Both the position numbers and the translations under genes were made by a program. A DNA stretch of 64,000 bases from Ephydatia muelleri (taxonomy: Eukaryota; Porifera; Demospongiae; Spongillida; Spongillidae), in NCBI GenBank assembly GCA_013339895.1, contig JABACO010000005.1, positions 11,078,484-11,142,483 of the forward strand, given 5' to 3'. Below the pieces are notes generated by a model. It was not told the origin of the DNA, did no database searches, and was given only the letters and a program-made list of their open reading frames with translations. Positions 28,041 through 44,200 of the stretch are shown here, one piece after another; position 1 is the stretch's first letter; each line of letters begins with the position of its first letter.

Positions 28041-29842
28041 ATGGCACAAATGCTCACCAGCTGCGGAGATAGAGTGTGTCTCGTTGGTCCGCTGAAGTGG
28101 TACGTTTGTTGTGTGCTTCGTGCATAAAACGCACGCGTCCAACACTCCCTTCCGCCTTCCAGCGGTAAAACTTCCCTCCTCTTCCAGTACGCACTCCTGC
28201 GTGCTGAGAATAATGGGAGAACCCTATTCGTGTGTCCCGCCCCTTTGGACAGGCTTCCACTGTTGAACACGTCCGGCCTATCTCCTTCCGCACACCTTCT
28301 GAGGTCTATTAAATTTTAGTAAGAGACCTGCAACTAGCAGTGCATGTATTTTAACCGCAACACATTTTAGCAGAGATTATCTCTGATTTGAGGCATGTTT
28401 TGGCTGCATAGCTTAACTAGCTAGCTAGACGTCCACAACATTTCTCGTTTCTACTCTCGTACCCCAGGTCCTATGATGCAGCCTCACAGCATACGTATAT
28501 GTACATTTTCGTTGCAATAGCGATAATGATGCGCCTACAAAGGTCTATACTCCGTGCATGTATAACCTAACATGGGCATGGTTGCTACATAAAATTCTCA
28601 ACGTTGTGCTAGGAGTCGTATGCACCTCCTGGATTCGCCACTGACTTTGTTGAATCCAATATTCCTGACCTCCAGGTATTCTTCCACACTTCGGGAGCTG
28701 GTGTCTGTTTTTGACACACTTCATTTGGCGGCGAGGGATGAGGTGCCCACATGCATCATAGTGGACAACCTCTGTCACTACTTTGCCGCTCAACAGCAGG
28801 TGTGGCTTGTGGGGATGGGGTGTTGGGGAGGGGAGGGTGTGAGGGTCTTAAATGTATGTAGCTTGCTACTGTTGTTGCTACATGTACATCACTGTCATAC
28901 CACATCAATTGTGGAAATCTCTTATCCCCAGTCTCCTTTGGGTACATCATTGGGTTCTGGTCCATTTTGACTCCAATAAGTAGCTTAGTGTTGTGTTGTA
29001 CTCCGAAATCATCTTGTGTCTGATGAAGGGACATTAAACATAGGGTAGGACAATCGTTTGTGCACAACAGAAATTTGTCTCACTGTGTGAAATGTGCGAG
29101 TTGACCTTGCACATTGCATCCATCCCTTTCAAGAGTATTGGGCCTTATTGTGTTGTGGTGGGTAGGGGTTGCTTCAGTTGCGTCTCTGAAACAGTCCAGG
29201 TGGCAGGATCTGGCTGCAGATATGGCATACACATGTGCACACATTGTGGATGGTGTGGAGTTTGTTACCCAACAGCAAAGGTATGCCAGTTTTTATACTC
29301 CTTTTTTATTTATCTCTCTCTCTCTCTCTCTCCTTCTCAACCCTGTTGATTCCTTCCCTTTTTAACCCTGGTTGATGCTCTTTACCTTTCCCTTGCTGCA
29401 GCAGCCCTTGTTCACTGATTGTGTCACTTGGACAACCCTCATCTAGTGAGATATCATCTATTCATTGATCAGAAGATAATCAGTACATGTATTTTTTGGC
29501 CTTGCATGTTTCTTGCTGAAGTCAGAACTGAGCTTGTGAAGCGATGGCTGCCTTCCATTATGGAAATTGCAGGTAATGTATTTGGGTCTTTTGTGTGCCT
29601 TCTATTGTGGTTTGAATGCTGGGAGTGGGTTGGTGTGCACTTCCCTAGGCAGTTTGAAGGAGCTGAATGAGGTTAAAGTGTAACAAGCATGGTATCTTCC
29701 TTATATGGCTTGTGTCCAACCTCCTCATATGACAGCTGCACCTGGGGCAAATAACAGCGACAGAGAGAACTATTCCATTCTTCACAACAAGAAGACGATT
29801 GCAACTTATGCCGTGGAAGGCTCAAGATTGTATTTCTTGTGA
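28041..29842 (+). CDS. SWSAP1: SWSAP1-like RAD51-paralogue ATPase (Shu complex), 6 exons
   Basis: SWSAP1 partners SWS1 (ZSWIM7) in the Shu complex that helps RAD51 in homologous recombination. Exons 28041-28099, 28163-28318, 28676-28799, 29195-29280, 29484-29572 and 29736-29842 total 207 codons, close to human (229 aa). Walker A GPLKCGKT at residues 16-23, split by a 63-bp intron; the block LRSIKF-x-YSSTLREL matches human LQKIRFQYPPSTREL; Walker B-like TCIIVDNL at 97-104; RWLPSIMEI and TIATYAVEG match the C-terminal strands. The codon across the exon 2/3 junction reads TA|G where human has Q (CAG), an in-frame stop unless it is an error, a polymorphism or mis-spliced in my model. Divergent from N6AMT1, convergent with Pumilio (264 bp apart). 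Confidence 0.75.
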
Positions 29843-30105
29843 CCAGGGCTCAGACACACATCTCACAACACCTTCTCTGATCATAAAGACACACACACAC
29901 ATATCATACCATCACTCATATTTTCTCTGCATTTTGTTTCCTGAACAAAAGTGATAAATGGTTTAACAGCAGCAGGATGATGTACATTGTGATAGATGAT
30001 AAATACATGATGACCAGGATATCAGCAGTGGGCAGATGAAGGGGGAAAAAGTGACTGATGAAAACAAGGTTTGAGCTGGGGGTTAAAAGTTTGTTCATTC
30101 TTATT

Positions 30106-33100
30106 TCATATGTATGGTGTGAGCAACTTGTGCATCTCCATCTTCCCAATGACGTATCGAGCATAGCTGTACTTCTTCAGGGTGCCTAGGTGAGGGTAGA
30201 GCCTTGAGAGGAGAAGCCTCTGGTTCCCAACGTCCACAGACTCCAAGATCCTCTGGAGAACATAGTTGCCAAATGGATGCTTGGTCAGGTTGATCAGAGT
30301 CCTGAAGATGTAGCAGTTTGGAAGGAGGAAAAAAGAGGGTGCAAGTTGGGAGGTGTAGCTAAAGGAACATACTACAATGCAGCATGCCTGCACAAAATAG
30401 TTGTGCATATTTGCACCTAAGGTAAGGTGTTCATTTCAGCAAGTATTTTGAGTCCTCATCACAACCTTTTGTGCAGATCAGTGGAGGATGGGGGTTACAC
30501 AAAGCAATCTTTTAACACTGCCATATATGAAGAAGCAGAGTATTAAAATGATTGCATTGTGTCCCAACATCCATCCACTCACCTGCACAAAAAGTTATTA
30601 AAAGGCCTTCCTTTACCACATTACTCTCTCCCTCCCACTTAAAATGGGTAACAGACAGAAACAGCTCCCATGTGAGAAGTGATGTGATGATCTTTGCCCA
30701 TGCAATCTCACATTAACGCAAACCCAGCTCAGCCCTAAAGGTTATAAATACGTTTTTGTATTGTGATGGAGACTTACTGGTCATCTTCGATAATCTCAGA
30801 CACCAATGAACGACGCTCTGGTATGGAAGCACATTCTATTGCTTTCTCAACCACATTGCTGTTGAATGAAGGGTGAAGAAGTTGGCAGTTCAAAACCCGT
30901 TCTGATTAATGCCCTCTAATAACAGTGTCTATTTCCGCCTTACCCATTGATCACATTTACCACATTAATTCAGCTACTTAACAATGCATTGTTCATTTTA
31001 CCATCAATCAAGCAAAGCACCACAGAACACTCTGACCTAAATTGACATAGCATAGGCAGTCTGTGGTGGTCAGCATCACGCAGGCACCAAAAGCCTCACC
31101 TGGCATACTTGTGCTGTGCAAGTGAGGTAACACAGCCCTTCAGCTGACCAATGACCTGTGCCTTATCTCCGGGCCATCCATGTGTCAGGATATACTGGAT
31201 CACATAGTTCCCGTACTGATCCTGCCAAAGCAACAACAGCATACATAAGAGTACCGAAATGAAAAGTAACTACTTCACTGCAACTACAGTATTTTGGTGT
31301 CAGTGTTCCAAATGAAGAGATGGAGAAATTTTTTGTACATACAAATCATCAATTATTATGGTGGTAAGTAAACAAATTTTGATTCAAAACACATGTAGTC
31401 CAAGGAGCATAGCTACGTTTACATTATAAGTAACCCTCTGCAGTATAGATGCGCAAGGCAGGTTTGACCTCATAAGTCAAGTTTATACGTTTTCGAGGTG
31501 CTGGGGTCCACAAGAATTCGGGCAAATATAAGTGGGATCGTTTCCGCAAAAAGGGACTAAATGCATGTTTTTTCAGCATTTCAAATTTTTGGTTGTTGAT
31601 ATTTAGAAATGTCCTCTACAGTGCACTGAAAATCGGAGTATCTGTCATTAGGTTGTCAAGGTGCTGAATTTTTAATTAGCCATACATTTCAATGCAAGCG
31701 TCACATTTCTAATGGGTGTACTGGAAATTTTATAATGTATGCGCTGGGTCCCTTTTTGCGGAAATGATTCCAAATATCCTTAAATATTTGGTTACATTAG
31801 AAACTTACTTCAAAAGGTAAAAAGCTCAAAGAATTTTTTTTGTCTGTTATGTGATAGTTTTGGAAACACAGTTATACTTAGATGTCACATTTAGGTGCAG
31901 GGCTATTGAACATTTTATTGGTTAGAATCTGTGTACCGTACCATTATCAGTCGTTTGGACTCAAGGTGGACCTCCATCAGCACACTGTTGACCTGGGTCT
32001 GGTTACAGTGCTCCAGTATCCTCTGGATGACCCTGCAGCCGAAGGGATGCATGCAAAGCTTCACCACCTGGCCCTGGAGGGAGGCGACTAAGGAGTCCAG
32101 CAGGGACGAGTCCACATACTCCACGCACTTCTGGATAACATGGTTGCCATTTTCATCTTCGATGAGGCCTACAATGGAGCCCTCCAACTCCAACAAGAGG
32201 GCAGCCTGCAATGGAGATAAGGCAGGAGGTGCATAAGACAATTAACGATATGATCAAAAGAGTATTTAGAAGCTGAGAAGAAAAAAAGTGCATGAGATGT
32301 CAAGGTAATGAGACAAACATGTGGATTTATGTGTTATCTTATCAGTAAGGTGCATCTTGATAATTTTCATTGGAGGAGTGATTCAGTTGTTTTGTCATAC
32401 CTCATGTAGTATAGTTTAATGTAGTTACATCTTCAAATGTTGAGTTTAATAGCCTTTTGCAAAATGCACTAGTTGTGGAGGAAGTTGCAAAGCGCATGCA
32501 TTTTAAATCACAAAGACACATACAGATTATGGTATCACTGAATGAGAAGGCTGGTGCTGTTGACACAGGTTAGGGACACATAGAACTGAAGAACACGTTG
32601 TTGTGCCTCATGCAGCATCAAAAGAGTGCATCTCTTATTTGTATTATTTTTTGCAGATCAGCATCTGGATGCTTGGTGAAGGCGTGGCACATGCAGAGGC
32701 CAGCTGAAACGATAGCAGTATGCCGTATGCACTCCATAGAAGGAATAGATTAGCAGGACTAGTCAGGATCAATTGAAAAGCTTCTTGTCTTAAACTTCCT
32801 GTGTACTCATATGCTCATTCAGGTCTGAGATTTCCGAGTTTATTTTTATTTTTATCAGTGTGTACAAAGCATCTCCGTATTTATTTACACGTGTTCTAAA
32901 TATTATTTGGTCTCGAGTCGATATCTGATTTACAAGCAATTTTTTACTCACCTGCAAGTATCGCGGCAGGTTTTGTATAGCTGTCTGCACGACGCGGCAC
33001 CCGTACAGATCGTACGATAGGGCGACCACGTTTCGCCTCATCAACTCGGCCACTCCACTCCGCTGGTCCGGCGTGCCGAACTCGAGCAGCTTTTGGATGA

Positions 33101-33717
33101 CGTAGTTGCCGAACGGGTCACACATGAGCTGGAGCGCGCGGGGCGCAATCCCGACCAGTATGCAGTCCCGCTCCCAGGCCGTGGCCTCCTCCAGCTTGGC
33201 CTGGATAAGCCGCGAACCGTTCTGATCCCGCGCCAGTCTTGTAACGTAATCAATGAAATAGCCGATGAACTTGTAGAGATGAAAGAAAGGATGATAAAAA
33301 AAACAACAAAAAAACAAAAACAAACATGAGCCAGAGATCAAAACAGTAGCCGCCAATTGGTTAGGGTTTGACTATGGCAAACGCATGTATCTTGGGGTGT
33401 CTACGTCTCTTTTTCTTATCATTTTGGTCCTAAAGTATTCGGTACCTCGACAATCTTCAGATGGACTTCGCGTAACACACACTCTTCCTGGACAATCGCA
33501 GTATCCTGGAATACGTCGAGGAATGGTGCGCTAATCTAAAAAGGTATAATAAAAAAAGGAGCGAGCGAGAGAGATACATATTTAAACGTAAGCAGAGGAG
33601 GTCATAATGTCCGCAAGTGGGGAGCCTGCACGCATGTCGAGATGCCGAAGCCGCAAAGAGCTGGACGGTATAATCGCCTACCTCGCCACAAGAACCGAAC
33701 TTGATAATCGCAGACAT
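30106..33717 (-). CDS. PUM: Compact Pumilio-family RNA-binding protein, 7 exons
   Basis: Sequence-specific repressor binding mRNA 3' UTRs in the cytoplasm. Exons 33682-33717, 33446-33535, 32952-33269, 31942-32205, 31100-31221, 30778-30858 and 30106-30301 give exactly 368 residues, all in phase. It is almost only the PUM-homology domain: the 42-residue N-terminus (MSAIIKFGSCGE...) replaces the long low-complexity N-terminus of animal PUM1/2. Base-reading residues by repeat: R1 S-R-Q (NGSRLIQ), R2 N-Y-Q (GNYVIQK), R3 C-R-Q (GCRVVQT), R4 N-H-Q (GNHVIQK), R5 C-R-Q, R6 N-Y-Q, R7 S-N-E (SNVVEK, joined across an intron), R8 N-Y-Q. This is the canonical code for UGUAUAUA. A first exon further upstream cannot be excluded. 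Confidence 0.92.
31533..31771. mobile_element. MITE, family M-a, copy 1
   Basis: Terminal inverted repeats GGGATCGTTTCCGCAAAAAG (left) and its near inverse (right, ending GGAAATGATTCC). No coding capacity. The interior block AGCCATACATTTCAA is shared with 50001-50213. It lies in the Pumilio intron between exons 4 and 5. Confidence 0.7.
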
Positions 33718-37500
<3,783 letters not shown>

Positions 37501-38282
37501 TCATCTCTTTGTGAGTAGTTCTTCTCTAGCCCTGGCAACAGCTTTGAAGGCCTCATCACTGCCAGGGGCGTGGTTCTTGTCTGGATGGAGCAGGATGGCT
37601 AGCTGCTTGTATGCCTTGTTCACCTCATCCCTGTGTAGGGAGGAGAGAGGGGGAGGAGGAGGGAGGGGAGGAGGAGGGGAAGGAGGAGAGAAGGGTGGGG
37701 GAGGAGAGAAGGGTGGAGGAGGAGGAGGAGGAGGAAGAAGAGGAGGAGGAGGAGGAAGAAGAGGAGGAGGAGGAGGAGGAAGAAGGAGGAGGAGGAGGAA
37801 GAAGAGGAGGAGGAGGAGGAGGAGGAAGAGGAGGAGGAGGAGGAAGAGGAGGAGGAGGAGGAAGAGGAGGAGGAGGAGGAGGAGGAGGAGGAGGAGGAGG
37901 ATGGATAACAGGGAGTTTACTCTCAACACAGCACAGATCACTTCAGTGGTGACAACTAAATGTGTGATCTGTTGAGCTTACACACACTACTATTCAGTTG
38001 GTCAAGTTCTAAAAGTGGCAATGTTATCATTTTCATCTTTCGTATGAGCAGTTTATTAATTTATCAGATTTTTATTCTACACTCCTCCCCTCGCTGCCTT
38101 TTTATACTGTTTTTCAACATTTTCAACATCTTTGATCACAAGCTGGTCTCAAAGGTAGCCCTACAGACATCTAACAGAGAGACCTGCATGTATGACACAG
38201 CCTGTAAGCCACTGAGGTACGTACCATTCCATGCAAGGAACCTGTATATGCAATGGCCATCAGTAATGGGAATTGTACGCAA

Positions 38283-38342
<60 letters not shown>

Positions 38343-39750
38343 ATTACGACAGATCCAACGCTTCTCGCAAAAAGGCGACACACACGCACAGCCACAAACA
38401 GCCACACATACCTGCTGCAGGTCCTCGACACTCCCAGTATGTCGTAGCTGTCCTGGCAGCCATGGATCCTCTGTACCAGCGACAGCTGCTCAGGCGTGTA
38501 TCTGCTGCTGGGCTTCTCCCCCTTTGTCACCATGGCAACAGTAGCGGCAACAGCGCCTGGAACACGTCAGCCACGCCCATCCCCGTCTGTGCGGAGGTCT
38601 CGTAGTAGAGAAACCCTCTGGCCTCCGCCCACAACCTCCCCTCCACCTCCTCCACCTTCCTCTTCCCCAGATCTACCTGGAGGGGAAATTACTTGTAATT
38701 GATAATGATTTGATTACTGGCTCTTAGGTGGAGGGGAAGGTATGTACTCCCGCACTGTATGGAACACCTTGTGCCTTCCTGCTGGCCCAGTCAGCTCTCG
38801 TTTCCCATGACTTGGGCAATCGTAATTATAGTATGCACGTACGTATGACCCTGAGAAGCAAAGGGTTGGTACTTTCATCAGGATTGACACAAGTCAAGTC
38901 GTGATGCTACCATGTGCAGAACATTGCCATATCGCCTACCCCCTCCCCCTTTGCCATATCGCCTACCCCCTCCCACTTGCACATGCATATATAATTGGCA
39001 ACATTGGTATGGCTGATTCTATCTGCCATCCTAGGTTGTATCCAGCCTCGCTAGCTTGTTATGTGTTTGTGCTTGTCCTGTTGTATAAAGTTTAATGTTC
39101 ACAGTTGGTCTGATTTTAAAAATTAACAAGCAAAACACCATTCAATGAAGCCACCGACTCGATCGGGACCAGTAGACTCTCTCACCTTGTTTCCGCACAC
39201 TGCGATAACCACGGAGTCCAAACCCCGGGGCTCGGGTACGTGGTCCTTCATCTCGCCCAGCCAACTGCTCAGGGCCTCAAAGCTGGTCCGGCTGCTAACG
39301 TCAAAGACGAGGATGGCTCCTTGCGTGTCCTTGTAAAATTCGTTGCGAACCTGCGGGCGCAGCAGTGGCATTACTCACCGCACCCTCCCCTCCTGATGCA
39401 GACCTCGGCGAAGAAAGGTTGTCCCGCCATATCGAAGATGTCCACTTTAATGTCCCTATCGCCTACTTTAACTCTGCGGAAACAAACACACTCGAAAGAA
39501 AAGCGTTTGGGCGCGCACGTGACACACTTTGTAACTCCGAAGTCGATTCCGAGTGTCGCCATGTACTTTGGGACGAACCGCTTTTCGCAGAATCGTTTGA
39601 TGAGGCAACTCTGCAGAGGATTTCTTTCGCAACAGCACTTCAAAAATCAGACGCTAACAACTCTACCTTTCCAGCCTCCGCAGCTCCCATGCTGATCACT
39701 TTGATTCGGAGAGTCTTGGTGCTCTGTTCGTCCGCACAAACCGTTTCCAT
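37501..39750 (-). CDS. DNAJC27: DNAJC27 (Rab-like GTPase with C-terminal J domain), 6 exons
   Basis: Small GTPase of the RBJ class fused to a J domain; in mammals linked to MEK/ERK signalling. Exons 39667-39750, 39528-39610, 39404-39473, 39186-39350, 38412-38676 and 37501-37630 give about 265 residues (human 273). G1 GAAEAGK|S at 22-29, switch [11 protein letters not shown]3 DMAGQ, G4 NK|VD, G5 ETSAQ; J domain with [17 protein letters not shown] and HPD. The fifth exon is one base short: [19 protein letters not shown] and the following [11 protein letters not shown] block lie in different frames near 38535-38545, with no homopolymer to blame. The last intron contains a GAG/GGA-rich triplet repeat (37636-37900). 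Confidence 0.92.
37636..37900 (+). repeat. GGA/GAA triplet-rich repeat
   Basis: Imperfect GGAGGAGGAAGAAGAGGAG runs in the last DNAJC27 intron; pyrimidine-rich on the coding strand and directly upstream of the last acceptor. Confidence 0.9.
38284..38340 (+). repeat. (GT)n microsatellite
   Basis: About 28 units in the last DNAJC27 intron. Confidence 0.95.
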
Positions 39751-40424
39751 GACAGCATAATCTCCTCGTACTCGGACCACTTTGAATATTCAATTGATTT
39801 TCAATTGATTTTATCACTTACATTGGAAATCAAGAATTGCGCTGTATTAACAGCCTTTTTGGGGACAACGAGAGAGTGCACGGGAGTAGGGCATAACTAA
39901 GCATGTCTAGCTAATACAATGCATTGCATAAGAAAATTGAAAGCTATTTTATAACGCTTGAATTGAAAGTTTATTCTCCCTTTGTCAAGAATACATTGCA
40001 GTGTACAGAGCAATGGTTTGATGCACAAAACTCAGCACATCGACAGTAGCAGCAGCAGCGCATTGGAATGGCATGGGGTTGGCTCAGATAGCGTGGGCTG
40101 TACACAAATGATTGGAGGGGCGCGAGCCAGGCAGTATTGTAGGCGTGTTCCTTGTTTGACCAACCATTCTTGATAGATAAAATGACACTAAACATGGCTT
40201 CTTCTCTCAAGATATGTGCAACTCTCAGATAGATCCAACGCAAAATGAAAATAAAAATAATTGTAAATCACAGACTGGAGGATCTGCATAGTTTAGACCA
40301 TTGCTGGTTTCTTTTTAAAAGCTACAGCATTTCTTTCATCAGCAACAATTCACTTATTGACTGCAAACCAATAAAACACCTGAGACTGCAGTACTCTAGT
40401 TCATTTGCAACCAGATGATAAATA

Positions 40425-40570
40425 CGATCAAAGAGTTCACTACTAAATACACTCCATGGAATTAAACTATCACTACTAAATACACTCAGTTGAATCAAAC
40501 TATCTTGGAGTTTCACTAATAAATACACTCCGTTGAATTAAACTGTCTTGGAGTTTCACTAATAAATTCA
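40425..40570 (+). repeat. Short tandem repeat of about 45 bp, 3' of adenylate cyclase
   Basis: Three to four imperfect units with CACTAATAAATACACTCCGT and GAATTAAACTGTCTTGGAG blocks, just downstream of the cyclase stop, possibly in its 3' UTR. Confidence 0.7.
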
Positions 40571-40606
40571 CTTCGCTTTGTTAAACTGCCAAGTATTTTG
40601 CTTTCG

Positions 40607-40919
40607 TTATTTCTGCATTCTCTTCAAAGGTGACAAGCTGTCCTTGTCAAAGTTTGGCTTGTTGACGAGGTAATAAGTGATCAGGTTTCCCTTTCCTTTT
40701 ACTGCTGTTGGTCCTCGATATTCAAATCCATACCCCTGTGCAGCCAATAGAACCTGCGTCTCCTGTAGAACCTGTAAATGGAGGGCAGAGTTAGCTGTGA
40801 TGGGGTTGACTTGGACAGTAAATGCAGCCACAAGTGTGCCCTAGTGGGTCACCTATATGTGGTGGTCACCTCCCACATAGGGATTGTCCATGTATTATGC
40901 CACTCTACTCTGCAAAATC

Positions 40920-40952
<33 letters not shown>

Positions 40953-41202
40953 ATGCATCTGTATGTATGTGTGTGAGTGTGTATGTGTGTGCATCTCTGT
41001 GTGTGAAGGTGTGTGCATGTGTGTGAGTGTGTGTGTGCATGTGTGTGTGCATGTGTGTGTGCATCTGTGTGTGTGCATCTGTGTGTGTGCATCTGTGTGT
41101 GTGCATGTGTGTGTATGTGTGTGAGTGTGTGTGCATGTGCATCTGTGTATTTGTGTGGGTGCATGAGTGTGTCTGTTTGTGTGTGTGTGTGTGGTGTGTG
41201 TG

Positions 41203-41237
<35 letters not shown>

Positions 41238-44200
41238 ACAGATGGCATACCTGTGTCTTCCCGACCTCTGCAGTTGAGTCCATTCTACTGGCCACATTCA
41301 CTGTGTCCCCCCAAATGTCGTACTGAGGTTTCTTTGCTCCTATCACCCCGGCCACTATGGGTCCATGGCTGATACCTGGTGTGCCAGTGAAGGTGTGTGA
41401 GTGAGGTGTGCCAGTGGAGGTGTGCCAGTGGAGGTGTGGCAGTGGAGGTGTGCCAGTGGAGGTAAGTGTACCAGTGGAGATGTGAGATATAAACAGGTGT
41501 GTGTGGGTTCATGCCAAATTACTACTGACATGCTGTACAAAAATGTGTACTGCAAAAGATCGCACGTCATGCCTATCATGGTCTAGGGATATCTGCATTC
41601 CTAATTGGAGCTCACCAGCTCTCAGTTTGAAGCTGTTGAAGGAGTGCTTGTTGATCAGATCAAGCTGCTCTCTCAGGGCAAAGGAGAATTCTGCAAGAGC
41701 CCTTAAGTGCCTCCATTGCCTGTAGGAATCCACCTACCACACCGGTGTTCATCAGTAGGATGCATACACAACCACATGCACCATGATACCGCATGTATTA
41801 TGACACTATATTACACCTCATGCATCATGACACCCTCGCACATGGCAGGACACCACATGCACCACGATGCCATGACATTGCACGACACCACATGCACCAT
41901 CACACAACACACATACATGACACTGTGACACCACAATGCCATGACATCGCACGAACACCACACTGTGATGTCATGACACACACGACACCACATACACCAT
42001 CACATGGCACACATGCACCATGACATCTCGCATATGGCAGGACATGTCAATATCTTAACGCAAGCCGTCAAGCGTTGTCTGTGGTGGACACAGGGTTAAG
42101 TGATAGGACAAGCCATAGTGCAAGGGAGCACAGAGCCTTAGCAGTGCAGAAATCATTTCATTAATATGTGAGGTGCATTGCGATTACATGTGGGTATGAC
42201 ATGAAAATATGCGGATTTTTTTGCACAACCCGTGCACACACATGCACACACAGACACAAGCAGTAATGCACGCACATGCACACACAGACACAAGCAGTAA
42301 TGCACGCACACACATGCACACACAAATGCACATGCGCACGCAGATATGCGCATGCGCACAACACACGGGCACCCACACATGCACACGCACATACGTTATG
42401 CGCGCACATGCACACTCGCATGCATGCACGCACACTCACACACACATATACACGCACACATAATGTGTATAGCATGGCTTACTCTCCTGTGACTGGTCTT
42501 GAGGCCTGAGGCTACCATATAGACACATCCAATGGTCTTTATCTTCTCAAGACACTGGAAACGCTCTTCACTTAGCAGCTGATCGAAATCGGCAAATATC
42601 TCATTCAGAAGCCTCAGACATTCGATGCCTTGGTTGTTGACGGTGAGCTCTTCATAGAATTCATCAAACCCATGTATGGAAGCAAACATGACTCCGGTTT
42701 CTTGATGATTCTGATAGTATAATCCCTTTATAGAGATAGGGAGAGTTCGTAGTGAGGTGTGATAGCATGGGATCATGTGATGATGCAGCCATTTCTGTGC
42801 ATGGGGAGGAGGGGGGTGGCGGATATCATCACGTTGCCCCAGTGCTCTTGGTATACAAAAAGTCCCGGTCCATGGGATTAGTCTTTGATAGTGACTATTG
42901 CATAGTCCAACACAATAGTCAGTTTCTACCATAGGTCACAATAGTATCTCGACACATTTCGTAATAGCCATGGAGCGGTAAATAGGGAAGAAGGTGGGGA
43001 GGGGGGGAGGGGGGGGGGGAACTGGGTCTGAATATATTATATGTGCATGCCTTCTTTCATTGAAAGCTTACTGAATATTCATCTGTGTTGAGGAAGTATT
43101 CCAACACATGGTTTGGTAGCATGTTCTTCAGGAGCAATAGGTTGGATGCCCTCAACTTTTCAATATTCTGTTCCTCCTTGGCTCTCTACATGGAAAGCAC
43201 GGCAACTGGTTATTGATCCGTTACACCATAGTAAGATTTATGTACAGCAAGATCAGTGCACTGCTATATGTTTAGAGATCAGTACACTGCTATATGTTTA
43301 GAGATCAGTGCACTGCTATATGTTTAGAGATCAGTGCACTGCTATATGTTTAGAGATCAGTACACTGCTATATGTTTAGAGATCAGTACACTGCTATATG
43401 TTTAGAGATCAGTACACTGCTATATATGTTTAGAGATCAGTACACTGCTATATGTTTAGAGATCAGTACACTGCTATATGTTTAGAGATCAGTGCATTGC
43501 TATATATGTTTAGAGATCAGTACACTGCTATATGTTTAGAGATCAGTGCACTGCTATATGTTTAGAGATCAGTACACTGCTATATGTCTAGTAGCTCTGA
43601 CCTCTTGCTGCTGAAGGAAGCAAAGCCGTCTACTGAGCTTGTACTTTGTAAAAGATAGAAGGCAATAATTAGAGTGATACGCATGTAATAATAATAACTA
43701 AATGCACGGCAGCACGCCAGGTTGGAGCATCACTGAAATACTGCTGCAAGAGGAAATGTGTGATAAAAAATGTTGCACACTTCATGGCGCTAAGCGTATA
43801 TGCACACAAACAGTGGCACGTGGCACATGAGCGCTTGTGGGAAGCATGCAAATAATATCACACCAACCATCTGTGGCAACACATGTCTCTCCATTTTATC
43901 CTTTTAAACCACCAAACAGCCTGCCACAGCCATGGCAACAAACCATAGCCATTATGTTAAGCTACCAAACTCATTGACAAAGAGCCACAGGAGGGCGACT
44001 ACACCAGAGGGAATGTAGGCCTCCATCTTTATTTTTAGTGTTTGGATCGGAACTTTTGGCACTATGCACCTTCCTGGTGGCTGATACCTGTCTGGAGAGG
44101 ATGGCTCCTCCAATGATGCACACAGGCATGACGAACAGGGTGTAGATGTAGTGCTCTGTTGCATACTCTCTGGGGAGAGAAAAATGTTATCCCGAGTGTT

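Noticed and set aside
37501-37975. Glu/Gly/Arg-rich or Leu/Pro-rich low-complexity frames
   Set aside because: Translation of the GGA/GAA repeat in the DNAJC27 intron; only 37501-37630 minus strand is coding.
43240-43590. Regular array that could look like a CRISPR
   Set aside because: Direct tandem units of 26 bp with no distinct spacers, inside a eukaryotic intron.
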